A stretch of DNA of 64,000 nucleotides from Siphonodentalium dalli (GCA_032622095.1 CP136061.1:67275127-67339126), one strand, 5' to 3'; positions 50,001-61,129 are shown, numbered from the stretch's first letter. The notes: generated by a model from the letters alone, not told the origin. Numbers and translations: made by a program.

Positions 50001-53000
50001 AGTTTCCTATTAGTTTACAGCTACGGTGAAATCCAAAATCGTAATAAAATGGTCCAACGCGGGCCATTTTTCGATGCAACGATGCCTGAGAATCAAAATC
50101 CTTATTTGGCCTTATGCGTTTGTATGAAATAATATATGGGTCCAATTAAAATTTGCCACTAAGCCCATTTCAATTGGCACTTGTTGAGAAAATAGTAGAT
50201 TCAACTTTTTTTGTCCATTTCTATATTGTTTTATTTAATGTCAATTTTGATTTTTTTTCAGCGGTTACTGAAAGAATTCATTGCTGATATGCAAGAAAAA
50301 GCAACATTCAAAGACATTCTACGCACTCAGAATATTAAATCAGCTGGTAGGCTTCAGATTTTGACACCTTTATGAATGAATTTGTTCTCATCAAGGTCCG
50401 CGCTGGCCAGGAAGTTTCATGTGCCAAATGTTGTGTCATTTACGATTTCTTTGTGCCATCTTAAATTTGGGTGTACCAGACAGATCTCTATAATCTCCCG
50501 TTTTGCCGGGGATTCTTCAGATTTGGGGCCCTTAACCTCGTGCTTTCACAACTTTCATATAATCTCATGGTTTGGGGAAAAACAGGTAAAAAAAAATATT
50601 TAAGAAATATGATGCCCCTAACTAGGAAGTAAATATGCTTAATATGCGTAACTCTCGCTAGCGAGATTCTCGCTATGCCAGGTATGTGTGCTGTTCTATT
50701 GTCTATACACACGAATAGGCTTATGTTGTGGGGGTTTATCACACGTGATGAAATTACTGTGTTGACTATACCAGCTTGCCTTGTCACGACTTCAGAATCC
50801 ATTCTTTTCAAAACTCAATTAAATAATTGAACAAATGGCCATATAAACTTAATAGTTTGTTTCTCAGGGATTTTTTTTTTCAAAGTGATGAGGGAGGCAG
50901 TTATTTATATTTATTATTTTTTTCAAATAATTTTGTGGTGAGGCAGGTATTTATATATATAATATTTATCGGAGTCCCATATTAAGGAATATTACTGGAT
51001 ATGGACACTATAGTGAAACAGGACAGCTGACCATCATATATCCCCTTAATAATCTAGATTTGTAATAACTAGAGGAAACAGTTTGAGTTATTCACTCATG
51101 ATGATGTGGAAACTACATCGATGAAATTTGATGTAACTCTGGGTGACCACCAACCAGATCAAGCTTTATTGGAAGGAGTTCCACTGGACTACACATGAAT
51201 TGATAATATAAAATCACAACAATAATTTATGAAATAAAAGGTTTATTTTCTAATTAATCAGACTTTCATAAAAATCTTGAAGTTTGGAATTGTGCTGATC
51301 CACAAACCAGAGTGCATTACATACAATAGCCACACACTGCCGACCCACACTGTCAACGCTATCCGTTTGGAAGCCCACTTTCACTTTTTTTTCACCTAAC
51401 CAGTTAATGATTGAATGAATTAACTGCACAATTCGTCACGTTTGTTTTTAACATTTGTCTTAATGGGCAACACCACCTCCTTGCAACATGTCATCAGCAC
51501 TGAGAATACATCAACTAGTTCTTCCGATTTCTTCTTTGGTCACTCGAATTTGAAAATATCGTCCGAAAAATTGCGTGACTTCAGAAAACATGATGATCAT
51601 GATGTCTCCTGCAACTGTGTCAAAGTCCCCTGTTTTCGTTTTTGAAACAACCAGGTCAAAATCATCGTCAATGTCTTTCGTGGACATGAAATCACCAGCC
51701 ATTTGAAGAACAGTTTTTGACTGATATAATTGTCCATTTGTCTTCCGATGCATTCTGCACAATAGAAATGTTCATCAAAGTCGCCATTTTGTTATTATTT
51801 TAAACAGGAAGTCCGTCGGAATTATCCGCCCTTGTTTGTGAATGTAAAGTCCGGATTGATTTGCAGTCCGGATAGATGTGCAGTTTGCGTAAAGTTTCAA
51901 GACTGAGTTATCGGTCTGGGGCAGTTTGGGATATGCGGTATTTATATATTTATTATTTACAGCTGCCAATAAATATGGGGTAGCGCAGGTTTTTTTCGGG
52001 AGGAGTCGATCCCTGAGAAACAAACTATTTTGTGTGTATGGCCTATGGTAGTTTATTTAATTTTATTGGGGATTAGTAATTGGTGGTACTAAAATGGGGT
52101 ATATATATATCCTTATTCACAGCAAGCAATAAATGTATACTTATATGGCTCTGACATAACATGTGAAAGAATTATACTGCTAACTGCATGCCAGTGTCTG
52201 TTGTAATTTATATTACACCAGGGAGGCCATTCAATTCAATATGGTCGCAGTATTGTTGTCAATAGAGAGAAAACATGTGTGGCAATTATTTGTGCCAAAG
52301 GCGAGATAGTTTGTTCCATTATAATTTTTTGTGTGCAAATTGCACAAATGGCACACGGCAGCATGAACCCTGGTTCTCATTTTTATTTGGAGCAAGGGGA
52401 AACATTTCCTCACAAAATATAAATTTCTTATTTTTAGTTTGATTTGCACAATGCAAACATGTTAGCGGCATATGATTAGCATGATAATCGGATTTGACAC
52501 GTCCCGCTAAGTGCTTATAAAGTTATAGTTTATTGCTCATAATTGCTTGATTCCATAATATAAGTGCCTATGCAAATAAATATACAAAAATAAAAATAAT
52601 ACAGAAAAATATAAATCTCTATTTGATAATTTTTAGATATTGAAAGGAAATAGAAATTTTTGTGTGTTTTCATACGAAGCCAAGAATATTTGAGAACATT
52701 TTGAGGTGGCTTGTTTCCAGGTCATTTCAAGTACTTATTATATGCACATTCCACCCAAATGACTGAATAGGAATCTAATGTCTTCTGAACAAGTATTATT
52801 AATGAAATAATAGACCATTCTGATGTATACTTTTTTAAACTAAATTTGAGAATCTTTGTAGTATTGAAAGGGTTAACTCAATCTGGGGGTAGTTGTCATT
52901 ACACAAACTGCCTATTGTTGAGTAGTAATACCACATAACAATTTGTGTATATACTGTCTCTACCACAAACTGTTTTTTGTAAATATTTCTTCTGTTTCTC

Positions 53001-56000
53001 AATGACAAATAAACATTAGCAATATAGGTTTTCCCCGTCCTTCCAGAAAACAGACCTGATGAGTCATTCTTCACAAAGTTGGATTCCAGTGTCAAAAAGA
53101 ATACAGCATTCATTAAGAAACTGGTAATATATTATTACATAGAGAGGAGATTGCTATTTGTCACCCGGTTCTTGTTACATCACTGTAGTTAACCAACGGC
53201 GAGTGTGGTGTCTGCTTAAATGGGCAGGAGTTATCCTAGGTAGCACCCTGGGGGTAACTTTGTGACTCTAATAATAAACAAACAACCTGCTTTTCGCAAA
53301 AACATAACATAATCGAACTGCATTTTCTCTCACACAAAGTGTGTTTTGTGGATAATATCGCATGCATACTATCATTATATTATATTAATATTATATTCTT
53401 GAAGAAATTATTATTTCTAAATTATAACCTACAATCAACGCCATCGTGTCTTTAATCCAGAATTCATAATGAAAATGGTAATATAATTTGAGTGGTAAAT
53501 AGACCAAAGCAAGATTTGAAAAAAAACCTTTTAATATTCTAATACAGACAGCATTTCTCCAGAAACTGGTAATATTAAAATAATTCATTCATGAGGTAAT
53601 ATCCTGAAGAACTGGTAATATTCTAAATAAATATTCCTAAGTATGTAATGTTCTAAAACAGCATATTCCTGAAATACACAGGGCTGGCGGTCTAGAAAAT
53701 CCAGGAGGACTATTAATAGCCCTCCTAGATTTTCCTAGGAGTACTATAGCCCTTCTCAACTTTTACAGTTATGATTTATTTTACCTGAGTTACTACTGCC
53801 CTTTGTCTATTTTGGACGTTGTTTAACTTCATCTATATAATTAATTTTGTTATGTGGAAAAACAAATGTCAATGCCCTGATGTCAAATCCCCACAGTATG
53901 GTGTGGTGAATATTTAATTATGTTTTATATGATATGATAATTAATATAAACCACAAACAAAATGTAAGAGTGTTTGTACTCAACAATTTCAGTCGGTGTC
54001 CAACCCATGCAACGAAATTGGGTTTCTCATAAAATGCAATAAAATAACTAAATAAATTTCCTACTGTAGACGAGGCAGGCTATAAAAAGCTCACCTTTGA
54101 AAATTCTAGGCGGGCTGTAGGCAGGCAGCCCGTCAGCCTGCCTTGAGATTTCCAGGCCTGATTATACACACTGTTCCGTCATCTTGGGCCGTGACATCTT
54201 CAATCAGTCTGGAATCGGATGTCACCGACATCTGTTCACTTTGACCATGTAACCGGAACTATAATATAACAGCATGAAAAGAGACAAGCCCTGTCTGTTT
54301 CTGAATAAACCTTGTAATTCTTTTTTTCAATTAATTGATTCTAGGACAGGAGGCGTTTAACCCTTTCAGTGCCAAGTACGATTTTTGTATCAACCCATAT
54401 TTCCTTGATCATTTTTCAAATAAATTTGAAAAATGATCAAGGAAATATGGATTGATACAAAAATCGGACTTGGCACTGAAAGGGTTAATAACACAGAACA
54501 TATGTTGTTCTGTGTATATTCATAAAGGAAATGATACTATTCTAATACACCATTTTATAATGCTTAATTTGTTATTGTGTTTCAGAGGTCATTTACAGAT
54601 TCGCAAAAAGACAGTTTAATAAAAGACTTCAATGGACTGAATTTATCCAAATATACAGGAGAATTGGTACGTTTCTATATGATGGGATACTTACCGATAT
54701 GATCCTGATGGTATTCTATAAAATTCTAATCAGTTTGTTTCACCAGCACTGGCTAAGTTGGGCTGTTAAATTCAACAAATTTGTGGTAACAGTGCATGCT
54801 CTCTATCATACTAGACTCAGGGACCAGCCTAGATCTGATTTTCATGACAAATGACATCTCCCTAGCTCCCTCTCTGGCGAAGTGGGCATTCTCTAGGGCG
54901 AAATGGGCTTTACAAAATCAAAATTGACCAGCACAGAAATAGTCTATATAACAAAAATAGGAGATTTATAATATTTAAATTAAAATTATGAAACAATGAT
55001 TCAAATATGGAATCTTTATGTTCAGATCATCACTCTTATAACTATGAATAATCTCCAAACATAATTGTGAGAGAATGGTAGCATTTTATATAATAATTTT
55101 GGAAGAACAGCATTTTTACAATCGCTTATGAATTGAAACACAAATAAATTAAACAATGCTTCTGAATACGAAAAAAAAATTGCTGAACAAAATAAAATCT
55201 TGAATATTCTCACTCATTAAAAGTGCCTAAGCTGCATACAGATATGCTCCAAAATCGGATTAATACAGATGTTAATAAGAAATCTAGTGTTTTATAAGAC
55301 CCTGTCATGGATATCAATGTTGACAGTAAATTAGGTTGAATATTTTGCCAATTTTCATCAGCCATAGCAGGCTAGATCACTAAATTCACCTTCTGGGGAC
55401 CTCATACTGCTTAGGCATCTGCTATGCGAGTCATAGACTCAGATTGAAGTTCCCAAATGTTGAATATTGTGATGTACACCCTTTGGGAACCTTGATTATG
55501 CAACGTGTTGTCTGCCAATTTGGGGTTATAGAGAAACTAAACTAAAAAAGAATTAGAATCTAAGTTTCTATAGAGATTTGATAATAAAGAAACTTTCCAG
55601 AGAAGATGAGGCCTAAGCAGAATGAGGTCCCCAGAGGGTGAATTTAGTGATGCTAGCCCACTATGCAGGATAGCGTCACTAAATTCACCATTTGGAGACC
55701 TCATTCTGCAAATGGCAGGCACCTTATACTCAGGCCTGCTAGTGATGTGCAGTTTTACCAATGCACCATTCGGCAATGACCACATGCATTGAGCAGATGG
55801 TGTAATACATGTATATGACAATATTCCCTGCTATTTTCCAGTGATTTCTATAGTCTATCTGGCAATATGTTCCATTATCGCACATGTGACACCTAAATGT
55901 TCCAAACTGAAACTGCTAATGTTGGCAAATAGCAGCTGACAAAAGTGCGCGTCATTTAGCGACCAGTGTTGTCGTTTAATTGAAACTGGAATAATAGGTT

Positions 56001-58583
56001 TTATAGAATATATCGGTTTGGTTTTGAAATAAAACTGAAAGGAAACCGAGAAACCGTAAAACTGCACATCACTAATTCAAACAGAAAAAATACGCTCCCT
56101 GCTATATTTGGAGATATGAAATACTCAAAATCTAATTTATGGGAACCTCATTCTGCTTAGGTCTCAACTGCTATGGGTCAGATTGAAGTTCCCCAGTTGA
56201 AGTTTGTAATGTTGACCCATTAGTCACCTCGATTACGCATTTGATCTTCTGCAAATTAGGGGCTATAGATACTACCCAGAAGATGAGACCTAAGCAGAAT
56301 GAGGACCCAGACGGTGAATTTGGTAATACTAGCCTTCTGTGTGGGATAGCATCACTAAATTCACCCTCTGGGGACCTCATTCTGCAAATGACAGACACTA
56401 TTTGCTGGCTTGAACCGTTATCAAACTCTAAGTGATCAGGTGCTCTGATCTTTGATGTTGTCTGTTTCACTGCTAATTTGAACGTGGTCTTATAGACATA
56501 TTATTTCTCAGGCTGCGGCCATTACAGAAGCCAAGCTCAAGATGTCAGACATAAATGCTGCTGTTCAACTGTGTAGTCTCATATACTGCCGATATGCTGA
56601 ATTTTCTGAGGTATTCATGGAGAACTGGCACAAAATACTGCTCAACAAGAAAGACGGGAAGGTGAACACAATATTAGGAATGATTCCGTTTAATATGCTT
56701 GGCTGGAATGACCAAATTCTCGAAGGGCCCGGTTGATTTGGCAGCACAATTCTGTGATGCACAGCCTATTTTCACAATCATTTGATGCAGATGTGACCAT
56801 CGCCACAATTATGTACCACCTCGGGACGTCATCGCCTGATTTAACAAATATGGCTGTACCCATTAAAATCATGCGAATAGTTTTTCAATGATATCAAAGC
56901 AAAAATAAATTCAATTCCATCCATCAATATAATGGTTTTGATGCGAATAAAGTATAGGTATGAGTCTAAAATTAGAAATCAAGTCGAAGAAATTAGGTCT
57001 GGGGTTTGGGGGTGTGGAAGTTTACCATAATTATATGGCTAACTTGGGTCATTTGGTACATATAAATCAACCATCTTTATTTATTTTTATTCAATATCAC
57101 TATTGTGAATGATATAATGGTATGCCAATAAATTGTTTGTATAGATTTATTTTGGCGAGGCAAAATCCACTCGAAAAACCAAGAAGTTGATTTCATTGGA
57201 ACAGTGGGTGCTATTTTTGGACAAGCGAGCATGAGACCTGTTTTCGTTAAAACTGTGCAGATTTTGTTGATTCATCAGGACAGTACTGTCACAGAATTGT
57301 GCTGCTGAAAGTGAATCAACAGGGCAAAAATGAATGGAATTATTTTTCCCCAAACTAGTATGAATGTAAAAATTGCAGAGCAATATTCTCAAGTTAAATG
57401 CTAGATCATGTCATGAATCTCTACTCTGTCTAACGCCTGTAGAGATCATATTCCATCAGTACAAAACCTGGGAACTTTTTGAAGTTTTGACAGGGAACCT
57501 TATAAAGTTGAAAAAAATAATGCGAGGAATATATTTCATAGTTCTTATCTGTTCTTTAATAATGTACTTCACTGTAGGTGAAGGTCCCTACTCAAAATTT
57601 CACCATTTAAGTTACTTTGTGAGCGATTTTGCTTTGCGTCGTTTACAATTATGAATTTTTTCCTGGGTAATTAATTTAATGTTTATTGTGATATCGGCTC
57701 ACAATAGTCAGAGAAAAGCATGCAATTTTGAGTTGGGACATTCACGTACAGTGAAGTACACTATTAGGGAACAGATAATAACTAAGAAATATATTCCCCA
57801 CATTATTTTTTCAACTTTATAAGGTTCCCTGTCAAAACTTGAAAAAATTCCAAGGTTTTGTACTGGTGGAATATGATCTCTACGGGCATTAGACAGAGTA
57901 GAGATTCATGGCAGGATCTAGTTTAATGCGTGCTTTTAGTTATAAAATTGGACAAAACCCAATTCTGGTTTGTCGATGATGTAACATATATAATTAACCA
58001 GAGTATGAAAAAAATTTCATAATCAAACCAATGAGATTTTTAAGGTACCTCTTTCAAATAGGGCAAACGCGTAAATTTTTGGTTAATATATGATAGTCTT
58101 GAATTCTGTTATTTTTTTTTTAAATCATGTCTTGCAGATGTGTACTTTGTTGGACGGAATCATTTTTATAAGCAGGCACATTTATAAAATGGTATGCAAA
58201 GTCACAAGTCAGTCTCAAATTCATAAGTTTACATTGGTTTATTTGAAAGTATGAATATTTATAAAGTTTAGTTCTTGGAAATATTTGTTAAATTGAGTGT
58301 CTCTAGACTATATTATAGTTTAATATTGTTTAGATTTATTCAGACTGATCTTATTCTATCAACAGATTTCTAATCCCAGCAAATATAGAGTTGACCTGCG
58401 GTTATTCTCCGAGCTGATTGCTGTTCATGTGATATCGCTCAAAGAAGGGCTCCATTTTCTAGCCAATCAGTTGCAAATACTTTGTAACAATGACAAGGAG
58501 GAGCATAATAACCTGTCAATCATCACGAGCTTCTGTAAGCACTGTGGAGATGATTATGTTGGACTCATCCCTAGAAAGTTCAG
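47004..58583 (+). CDS. UPF2: UPF2 (regulator of nonsense transcripts 2), 5' part of gene, nine coding exons
   Basis: UPF2 bridges UPF1 and UPF3 in the nonsense-mediated mRNA decay complex in the cytoplasm and at the nuclear rim. Nine plus-strand exons join in phase: 47004-47047, 47468-47569, 47981-48113, 49166-49213, 50262-50346, 53047-53123, 54586-54666, 56512-56661 and 58366-58583. They give about 312 residues: a basic then acidic, low-complexity N-terminus, the conserved block F-F-T-K-L-D-S-S-V-K-K-N-T-A-F near residue 143, D-F-N-G-L-N-L-S-K-Y near residue 175, and the first half of MIF4G-1 ending F-C-K-H-C-G-D-D and L-I-P-R-K. These match remembered vertebrate UPF2 in order and spacing. 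MIF4G-2, MIF4G-3 and the UPF1-binding C-terminus lie beyond the window. Confidence 0.92.
47123..47228. repeat. Half copy of the TAATGC palindrome family
   Basis: Starts GTAATGCTCTAAATAATCGA and ends GAAAGCTCTCACTG, matching 4571 and 48616. It lies in the first UPF2 coding intron. Confidence 0.65.
47468..47569 (+). CDS. UPF2: UPF2 coding exon 2
   Basis: A 102-nt exon with acceptor TATTTTGCAG and donor GTAAGT. Only one of three frames is open: G-D-G-P-T-S-A-A-K-R-G-Y-S-R-N-R-P, then an Asn/Arg/Lys-rich stretch. It leaves in phase 2, joined to C of the next exon. Confidence 0.72.
47981..48113 (+). CDS. UPF2: UPF2 coding exon 3, acidic segment
   Basis: A 133-nt exon after CATATTACAG with a weak GTTTGG donor. 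It reads D-S-P-P-E-A-Q-E-N-I-E-I-P-P-D-E-E-K-E-I and ends D-A-E-A-K, a Glu-rich stretch like the charged N-terminal region of other UPF2 proteins. It enters in phase 2 and leaves in phase 0. Confidence 0.75.
48616..48722. repeat. Half copy of the TAATGC palindrome family
   Basis: AGCAATGCCCTAAATAATC through GGAAAGCTCTCAGTG, about 106 bp, in the intron after UPF2 exon 3. Confidence 0.65.
49166..49213 (+). CDS. UPF2: UPF2 coding exon 4, Glu/Lys micro-exon
   Basis: A 48-nt exon between TCTGTCCACAG and GTGAGT, phase 0 at both ends. It codes E-K-Q-A-A-E-E-E-E-K-T-K-D-E-E-I, which matches the Glu/Lys-rich helix type found upstream of MIF4G-1 in the family. Confidence 0.75.
49593..49614. repeat. 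(AT)n microsatellite
   Basis: An uninterrupted AT dinucleotide run of about 22 bp in a UPF2 intron. Confidence 0.8.
50262..50346 (+). CDS. UPF2: UPF2 coding exon 5
   Basis: An 85-nt exon after a strong T-tract acceptor, with donor GTAGGC. It codes R-L-L-K-E-F-I-A-D-M-Q-E-K and T-F-K-D-I-L-R-T-Q-N-I, and leaves in phase 1. The position corresponds to the helical segment that precedes the R-P-E-E-N-F-F block of vertebrate UPF2. Confidence 0.78.
50851..52029. mobile_element. TIR element in UPF2 intron 5
   Basis: AATAGTTTGTTTCTCAGGG at the left is mirrored exactly by CCCTGAGAAACAAACTATT at the right (21 bp perfect in full). GAGGCAGGTATTTATATATA-like motifs repeat near both ends, as in the leftmost 1.2 kb of the window. 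Two short minus-strand frames (51511-51762, 51775-52023) lie inside; I recognise neither. Confidence 0.6.
53047..53123 (+). CDS. UPF2: UPF2 coding exon 6, conserved pre-MIF4G block
   Basis: A 77-nt exon after TCCTTCCAG, donor GTAATA. It codes E-N-R-P-D-E-S-F-F-T-K-L-D-S-S and V-K-K-N-T-A-F-I-K-K-L, almost the same as the family block at the start of the first MIF4G region. This exon and the next three identify the gene. Confidence 0.92.
53679..54160. mobile_element. Possible decayed hAT-like element
   Basis: Starts CAGGGCTGG and ends CCAGGCCTG. The flanking octamers GAAATACA and ATTATACA agree at only five of eight positions. Cys-poor non-coding sequence with internal inverted CTAGAAAATCC and GAAAATTCTAGG. 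Confidence 0.3.
54361..54484. mobile_element. TTAA-flanked palindromic MITE (124 bp)
   Basis: TTAA at 54357-54360 and 54485-54488. CCCTTTCAGTGCCAAGT is mirrored by ACTTGGCACTGAAAGGG. The whole element is an almost perfect palindrome. It lies about 100 bp upstream of UPF2 exon 7. Confidence 0.85.
54586..54666 (+). CDS. UPF2: UPF2 coding exon 7
   Basis: An 81-nt exon after TGTGTTTCAG, donor GTACGT, phase 0 to phase 0. It codes the diagnostic D-S-L-I-K-D-F-N-G-L-N-L-S-K-Y segment of MIF4G-1. Confidence 0.93.
55376..55740. repeat. Inverted-repeat element, CTAAATTCACC family, copy 1
   Basis: CACTAAATTCACC...CCTCAT motifs occur in direct and inverted order at about 55378, 55605 and 55677. The same motifs form copy 2 at 56130-56400. 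Open frames here on both strands come from the inverted symmetry. Confidence 0.6.
56130..56400. repeat. Inverted-repeat element, CTAAATTCACC family, copy 2
   Basis: CCTCATTCTGCTTAGGTCT at 56149 is mirrored by AGACCTAAGCAGAATGAGG at 56285, followed by the same central block as copy 1. It ends about 110 bp before UPF2 exon 8. Confidence 0.6.
56512..56661 (+). CDS. UPF2: UPF2 coding exon 8
   Basis: A 150-nt exon after TTATTTCTCAG, donor GTGAAC, phase 0. It codes E-A-K-L-K-M-S-D-I-N-A-A-V and L-C-S-L-I-Y-C-R-Y-A-E-F, the second helical repeat of MIF4G-1. The frame stays open past the donor, so the exon end is set by the splice site and by family alignment (K-D-G-K joins I-S-N-P-S-K). Confidence 0.92.
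57398..57922. mobile_element. 525-bp TTAA-flanked foldback element
   Basis: TTAA at 57394-57397 and 57923-57926. The arms of about 210 bp are inverted (CATGAATCTCTACTCTGTCT at left, its inverse at right) with some mismatches and a loop of roughly 100 bp. Plus-strand frame 57373-57654 is not supported as a gene. Confidence 0.75.
58366..58583 (+). CDS. UPF2: UPF2 coding exon 9 (last exon in window)
   Basis: A 218-nt exon after TATCAACAG, donor GTCAGT, leaving in phase 2. It codes Y-R-V-D-L-R-L-F-S-E-L, L-K-E-G-L and F-C-K-H-C-G-D-D-Y-V-G-L-I-P-R-K, the central helices of MIF4G-1. The intron that follows holds the minisatellite and the DIRS/Ngaro-type element and runs off the window. Confidence 0.94.
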
Positions 58584-58916
58584 GTCAGTTCTGTGAAATT
58601 CATTTATCTCCCCGGCTTGGCGAAAGGATTGATCAAGATTTATTGCAGATGTGGACTACCTTTATATAACAAAAATATGTATATATAGGTGACATAATAG
58701 ATAAGATAAAGGTAGCCAAAATAATGTTAAAAAACATATGGACAGTGGGTTCAAAGATGCCACGAGACAATAGCAAGCAAATACACTCATTGAGTCAGTA
58801 AATGCTCTTGACAATGTCTCAACCCACTGAGCAGGGTCCACGCTGGACCAAAATTTACTTTTGCCAAATGAAATATTTTTTGCCAAATTCTCATCGGCAA
58901 TGTTTATTGAAAATTG

Positions 58917-59740
58917 TTATTTACTGTATACACCCATCAGTAAGCCCAGAGGGGCCGTGAATTTACGGTATACACCCATCAGTAAGCCCAGAGCCAGAGG
59001 GGCCGTGAATTTACTGTATACACCCATCAGTAAGCCCAGAGCCAGAGGGGCCGTGAATTTACTGTATACACCCATCAGTAAGCCCAGAGCCAGAGGGGAC
59101 GTGAATTTACTGTATACACCCATCAGTAAGCCCAGAGGGGCCGTGAATTTACTGTATACACCCATCAGTAAACCCAGAGCCAGAGGGGCTGTGAATTTAC
59201 TGTATACACCCATCAGTAAGCCCAGAGCCAGAGGGCCGTGAATTTACTGTATACACCCATCAGTAAGCCCAGAGCCAGAGGGCCGTGAATTTACTGTATA
59301 CACCCATCAGTAAGCCCAGAGGGGCCGTGAATTTACTGTATACACCCATCAGTAAGCCCAGAGCCAGAGGGCCGTGAATTTACTGTATACACCCATCAGT
59401 AAGCCCAGAGCCAGAGGGCCGTGAATTTACTGTATACACCCATCAGTAAGCCCAGAGGGCCATGAATTTACTGTATACACCCATCAGTAAGCCCAGAGCC
59501 AGAGGGCCGTGAATTTACTGTATACACCCATCAGTAAGCCCAGAGCCAGAGGGGCCGTGAATTTACTGTATACACCCATCAGTAAGCCCAGAGGGGCCGT
59601 GAATTTACAGTATACACCCATCAGTAAGCCCAGAGCCAGAGGGGCCGTGAATTTACAGTATACACCCATCAGTAAGCCCAGAGCCAGAGGGGCCGTGAAT
59701 TTACTGTATACACCCATCAGTAAGCCCAGAGGGCCGTGAA
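58917..59740. repeat. Minisatellite, about 18 units of 42 or 47/48 bp
   Basis: The unit contains TACACCCATCAGTAAGCCCA and GGGGCCGTGAATTTACTGTA. Short units (S, 42 bp) lack an AGCCAG hexamer present in long units (L, 47-48 bp). The order is S LLL S LLL S LL S LL S LL S. Both strands give long open frames as a consequence of the 42- and 48-bp lengths; I do not regard these as genes. It lies in the UPF2 intron after exon 9. Confidence 0.93.
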
Positions 59741-59782
59741 TTTTTTGACACAAAAACTTGGGACTGGGCTTTCCTTCGTGGA

Positions 59783-59808
59783 CCCCCCCCCCCCCCCCCC
59801 CCCCCCCC
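59783..59808. repeat. C26 homopolymer
   Basis: Twenty-six consecutive C between GTGGA and ACATG. It may include assembly length error and may mark the edge between the minisatellite and the retroelement region. Confidence 0.9.
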
Positions 59809-59894
59809 ACATGTAAAATCTCAGTTTGCATTCATAGTGCTAATCTAATGTCATGTTTTATGTTTATCATGATTTATATAATTTGTTTTGTGTT

Positions 59895-60298
59895 TTATGT
59901 GATCACTCAGATCCAAGAGACACTACCCCCACCAGTGACAGCCCTGCCACTACTGCACGGAATATTTAAACGACAACACATGAGTGGGGTATGATCTCAG
60001 CTTTAATGCAACATTATAAGCTTGTCCTGCAGATAGCCCATACGCATGGAAAACCAATTAAGCAGAGCCTTCGCTCTGACGAGAAGCCGAAGCAGAGAAC
60101 GCTGAAGAAATACTGCTGTACAGCGCAGGCATGAGCATGGCCCGACGAGCTAAGGTACGATTCGGAGCCGGCGCCCAAGAATTGCTATGAGGCGCCCTAA
60201 GCAATAAGCACACACGGCCAACAGGGAGAAGCCCAACGAGTGCGACGCAGGAATGGCAGTAGAGACCACTGGACAGCCCAACTCCCTATGGCTAAGCA
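59895..60298 (-). repeat. 404-bp direct repeat, outer copy (B2)
   Basis: Outer copy at the 3' end of the retroelement. The 427 bp between the copies (60299-60725) would be A2 in an Ngaro-type end. Plus-strand frames here (60253-60800) are unsupported. Confidence 0.88.
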
Positions 60299-60725
60299 CC
60301 GTGGTATGGGCAGGTAACACCAAAGTTACCCCTGCAGGACGCACCAAGGCTGGATCAATGGCACTGATGACACAGCACCTGAAAGGGAAAACAAACAGCA
60401 GCAACGAGATGCAAACACACAGGGCCCTAGGCCCAAAACAAAACAGGCATCACAGAACAATGAATATGGCGTGCCACTCGGGACGCCGAACAAAGCGGGG
60501 CATGGAGCTCCAAGGGGGGGAGGGAGGGAGCGCGATGCATATAATTCAAGAGTGAATTGCTTTTTTCAGTTACCGGAAGGAGGCAGCATTCCGGGCGGAT
60601 GTAAAATGCGGACTTTTAAGTTCGGCCGATACGGAACGGATCGTACCGAAAATCCGGAATGTCTGCCGGATGACAGGATCAAAGAACCACATAAATCACC
60701 CCGAACCTTATCGGCCCTGGGTGCA

Positions 60726-61129
60726 TTATGTGATCACTCAGATCCAAGAGACACTACCCCCACCAGTGACAGCCCTGCCACTACTGCACGGAATATTTAA
60801 ACGACAACACATGAGTGGGGTATGATCTCAGCTTTAATGCAACATTATAAGCTTGTCCTGCAGATAGCCCATACGCATGGAAAACCAATTAAGCAGAGCC
60901 TTCGCTCTGACGAGAAGCCGAAGCAGAGAACGCTGAAGAAATACTGCTGTACAGCGCAGACATGAGCATGGCCCGACGAGCTAAGGTACGATTCGGAGCC
61001 GGCGCCCAAGAATTGCTATGAGGCGCCCTAAGCAATAAGCACACACGGCCAACAGGGAGAAGCCCAACGAGTGCGACGCAGGAATGGCAGTAGAGACCAC
61101 TGGACAGCCCAACTCCCTATGGCTAAGCA
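60726..61129 (-). repeat. 404-bp direct repeat, inner copy (B1)
   Basis: Offset 831 bp from 59895-60298 with one or very few substitutions (CGCAGACATG against CGCAGGCATG). It shares the edges TTATGTGATCACTCAG and GGCTAAGCA. Confidence 0.88.

Noticed and set aside
52860-52880. AAAGGGTTAA as the right end of another TTAA element
   Set aside because: No matching left end (TTAACCCTTT) was found upstream within a plausible distance.
58861-59831. Long repetitive open frames on both strands over the minisatellite
   Set aside because: Frame openness follows from unit lengths of 42 and 48 bp and from lack of stops in the unit; strand symmetry argues against coding.
60253-60800. Plus-strand frames in the retroelement 3' region
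   Set aside because: They lie opposite to the element's coding strand, across the B1-A2-B2 repeats, and have no recognisable domain.
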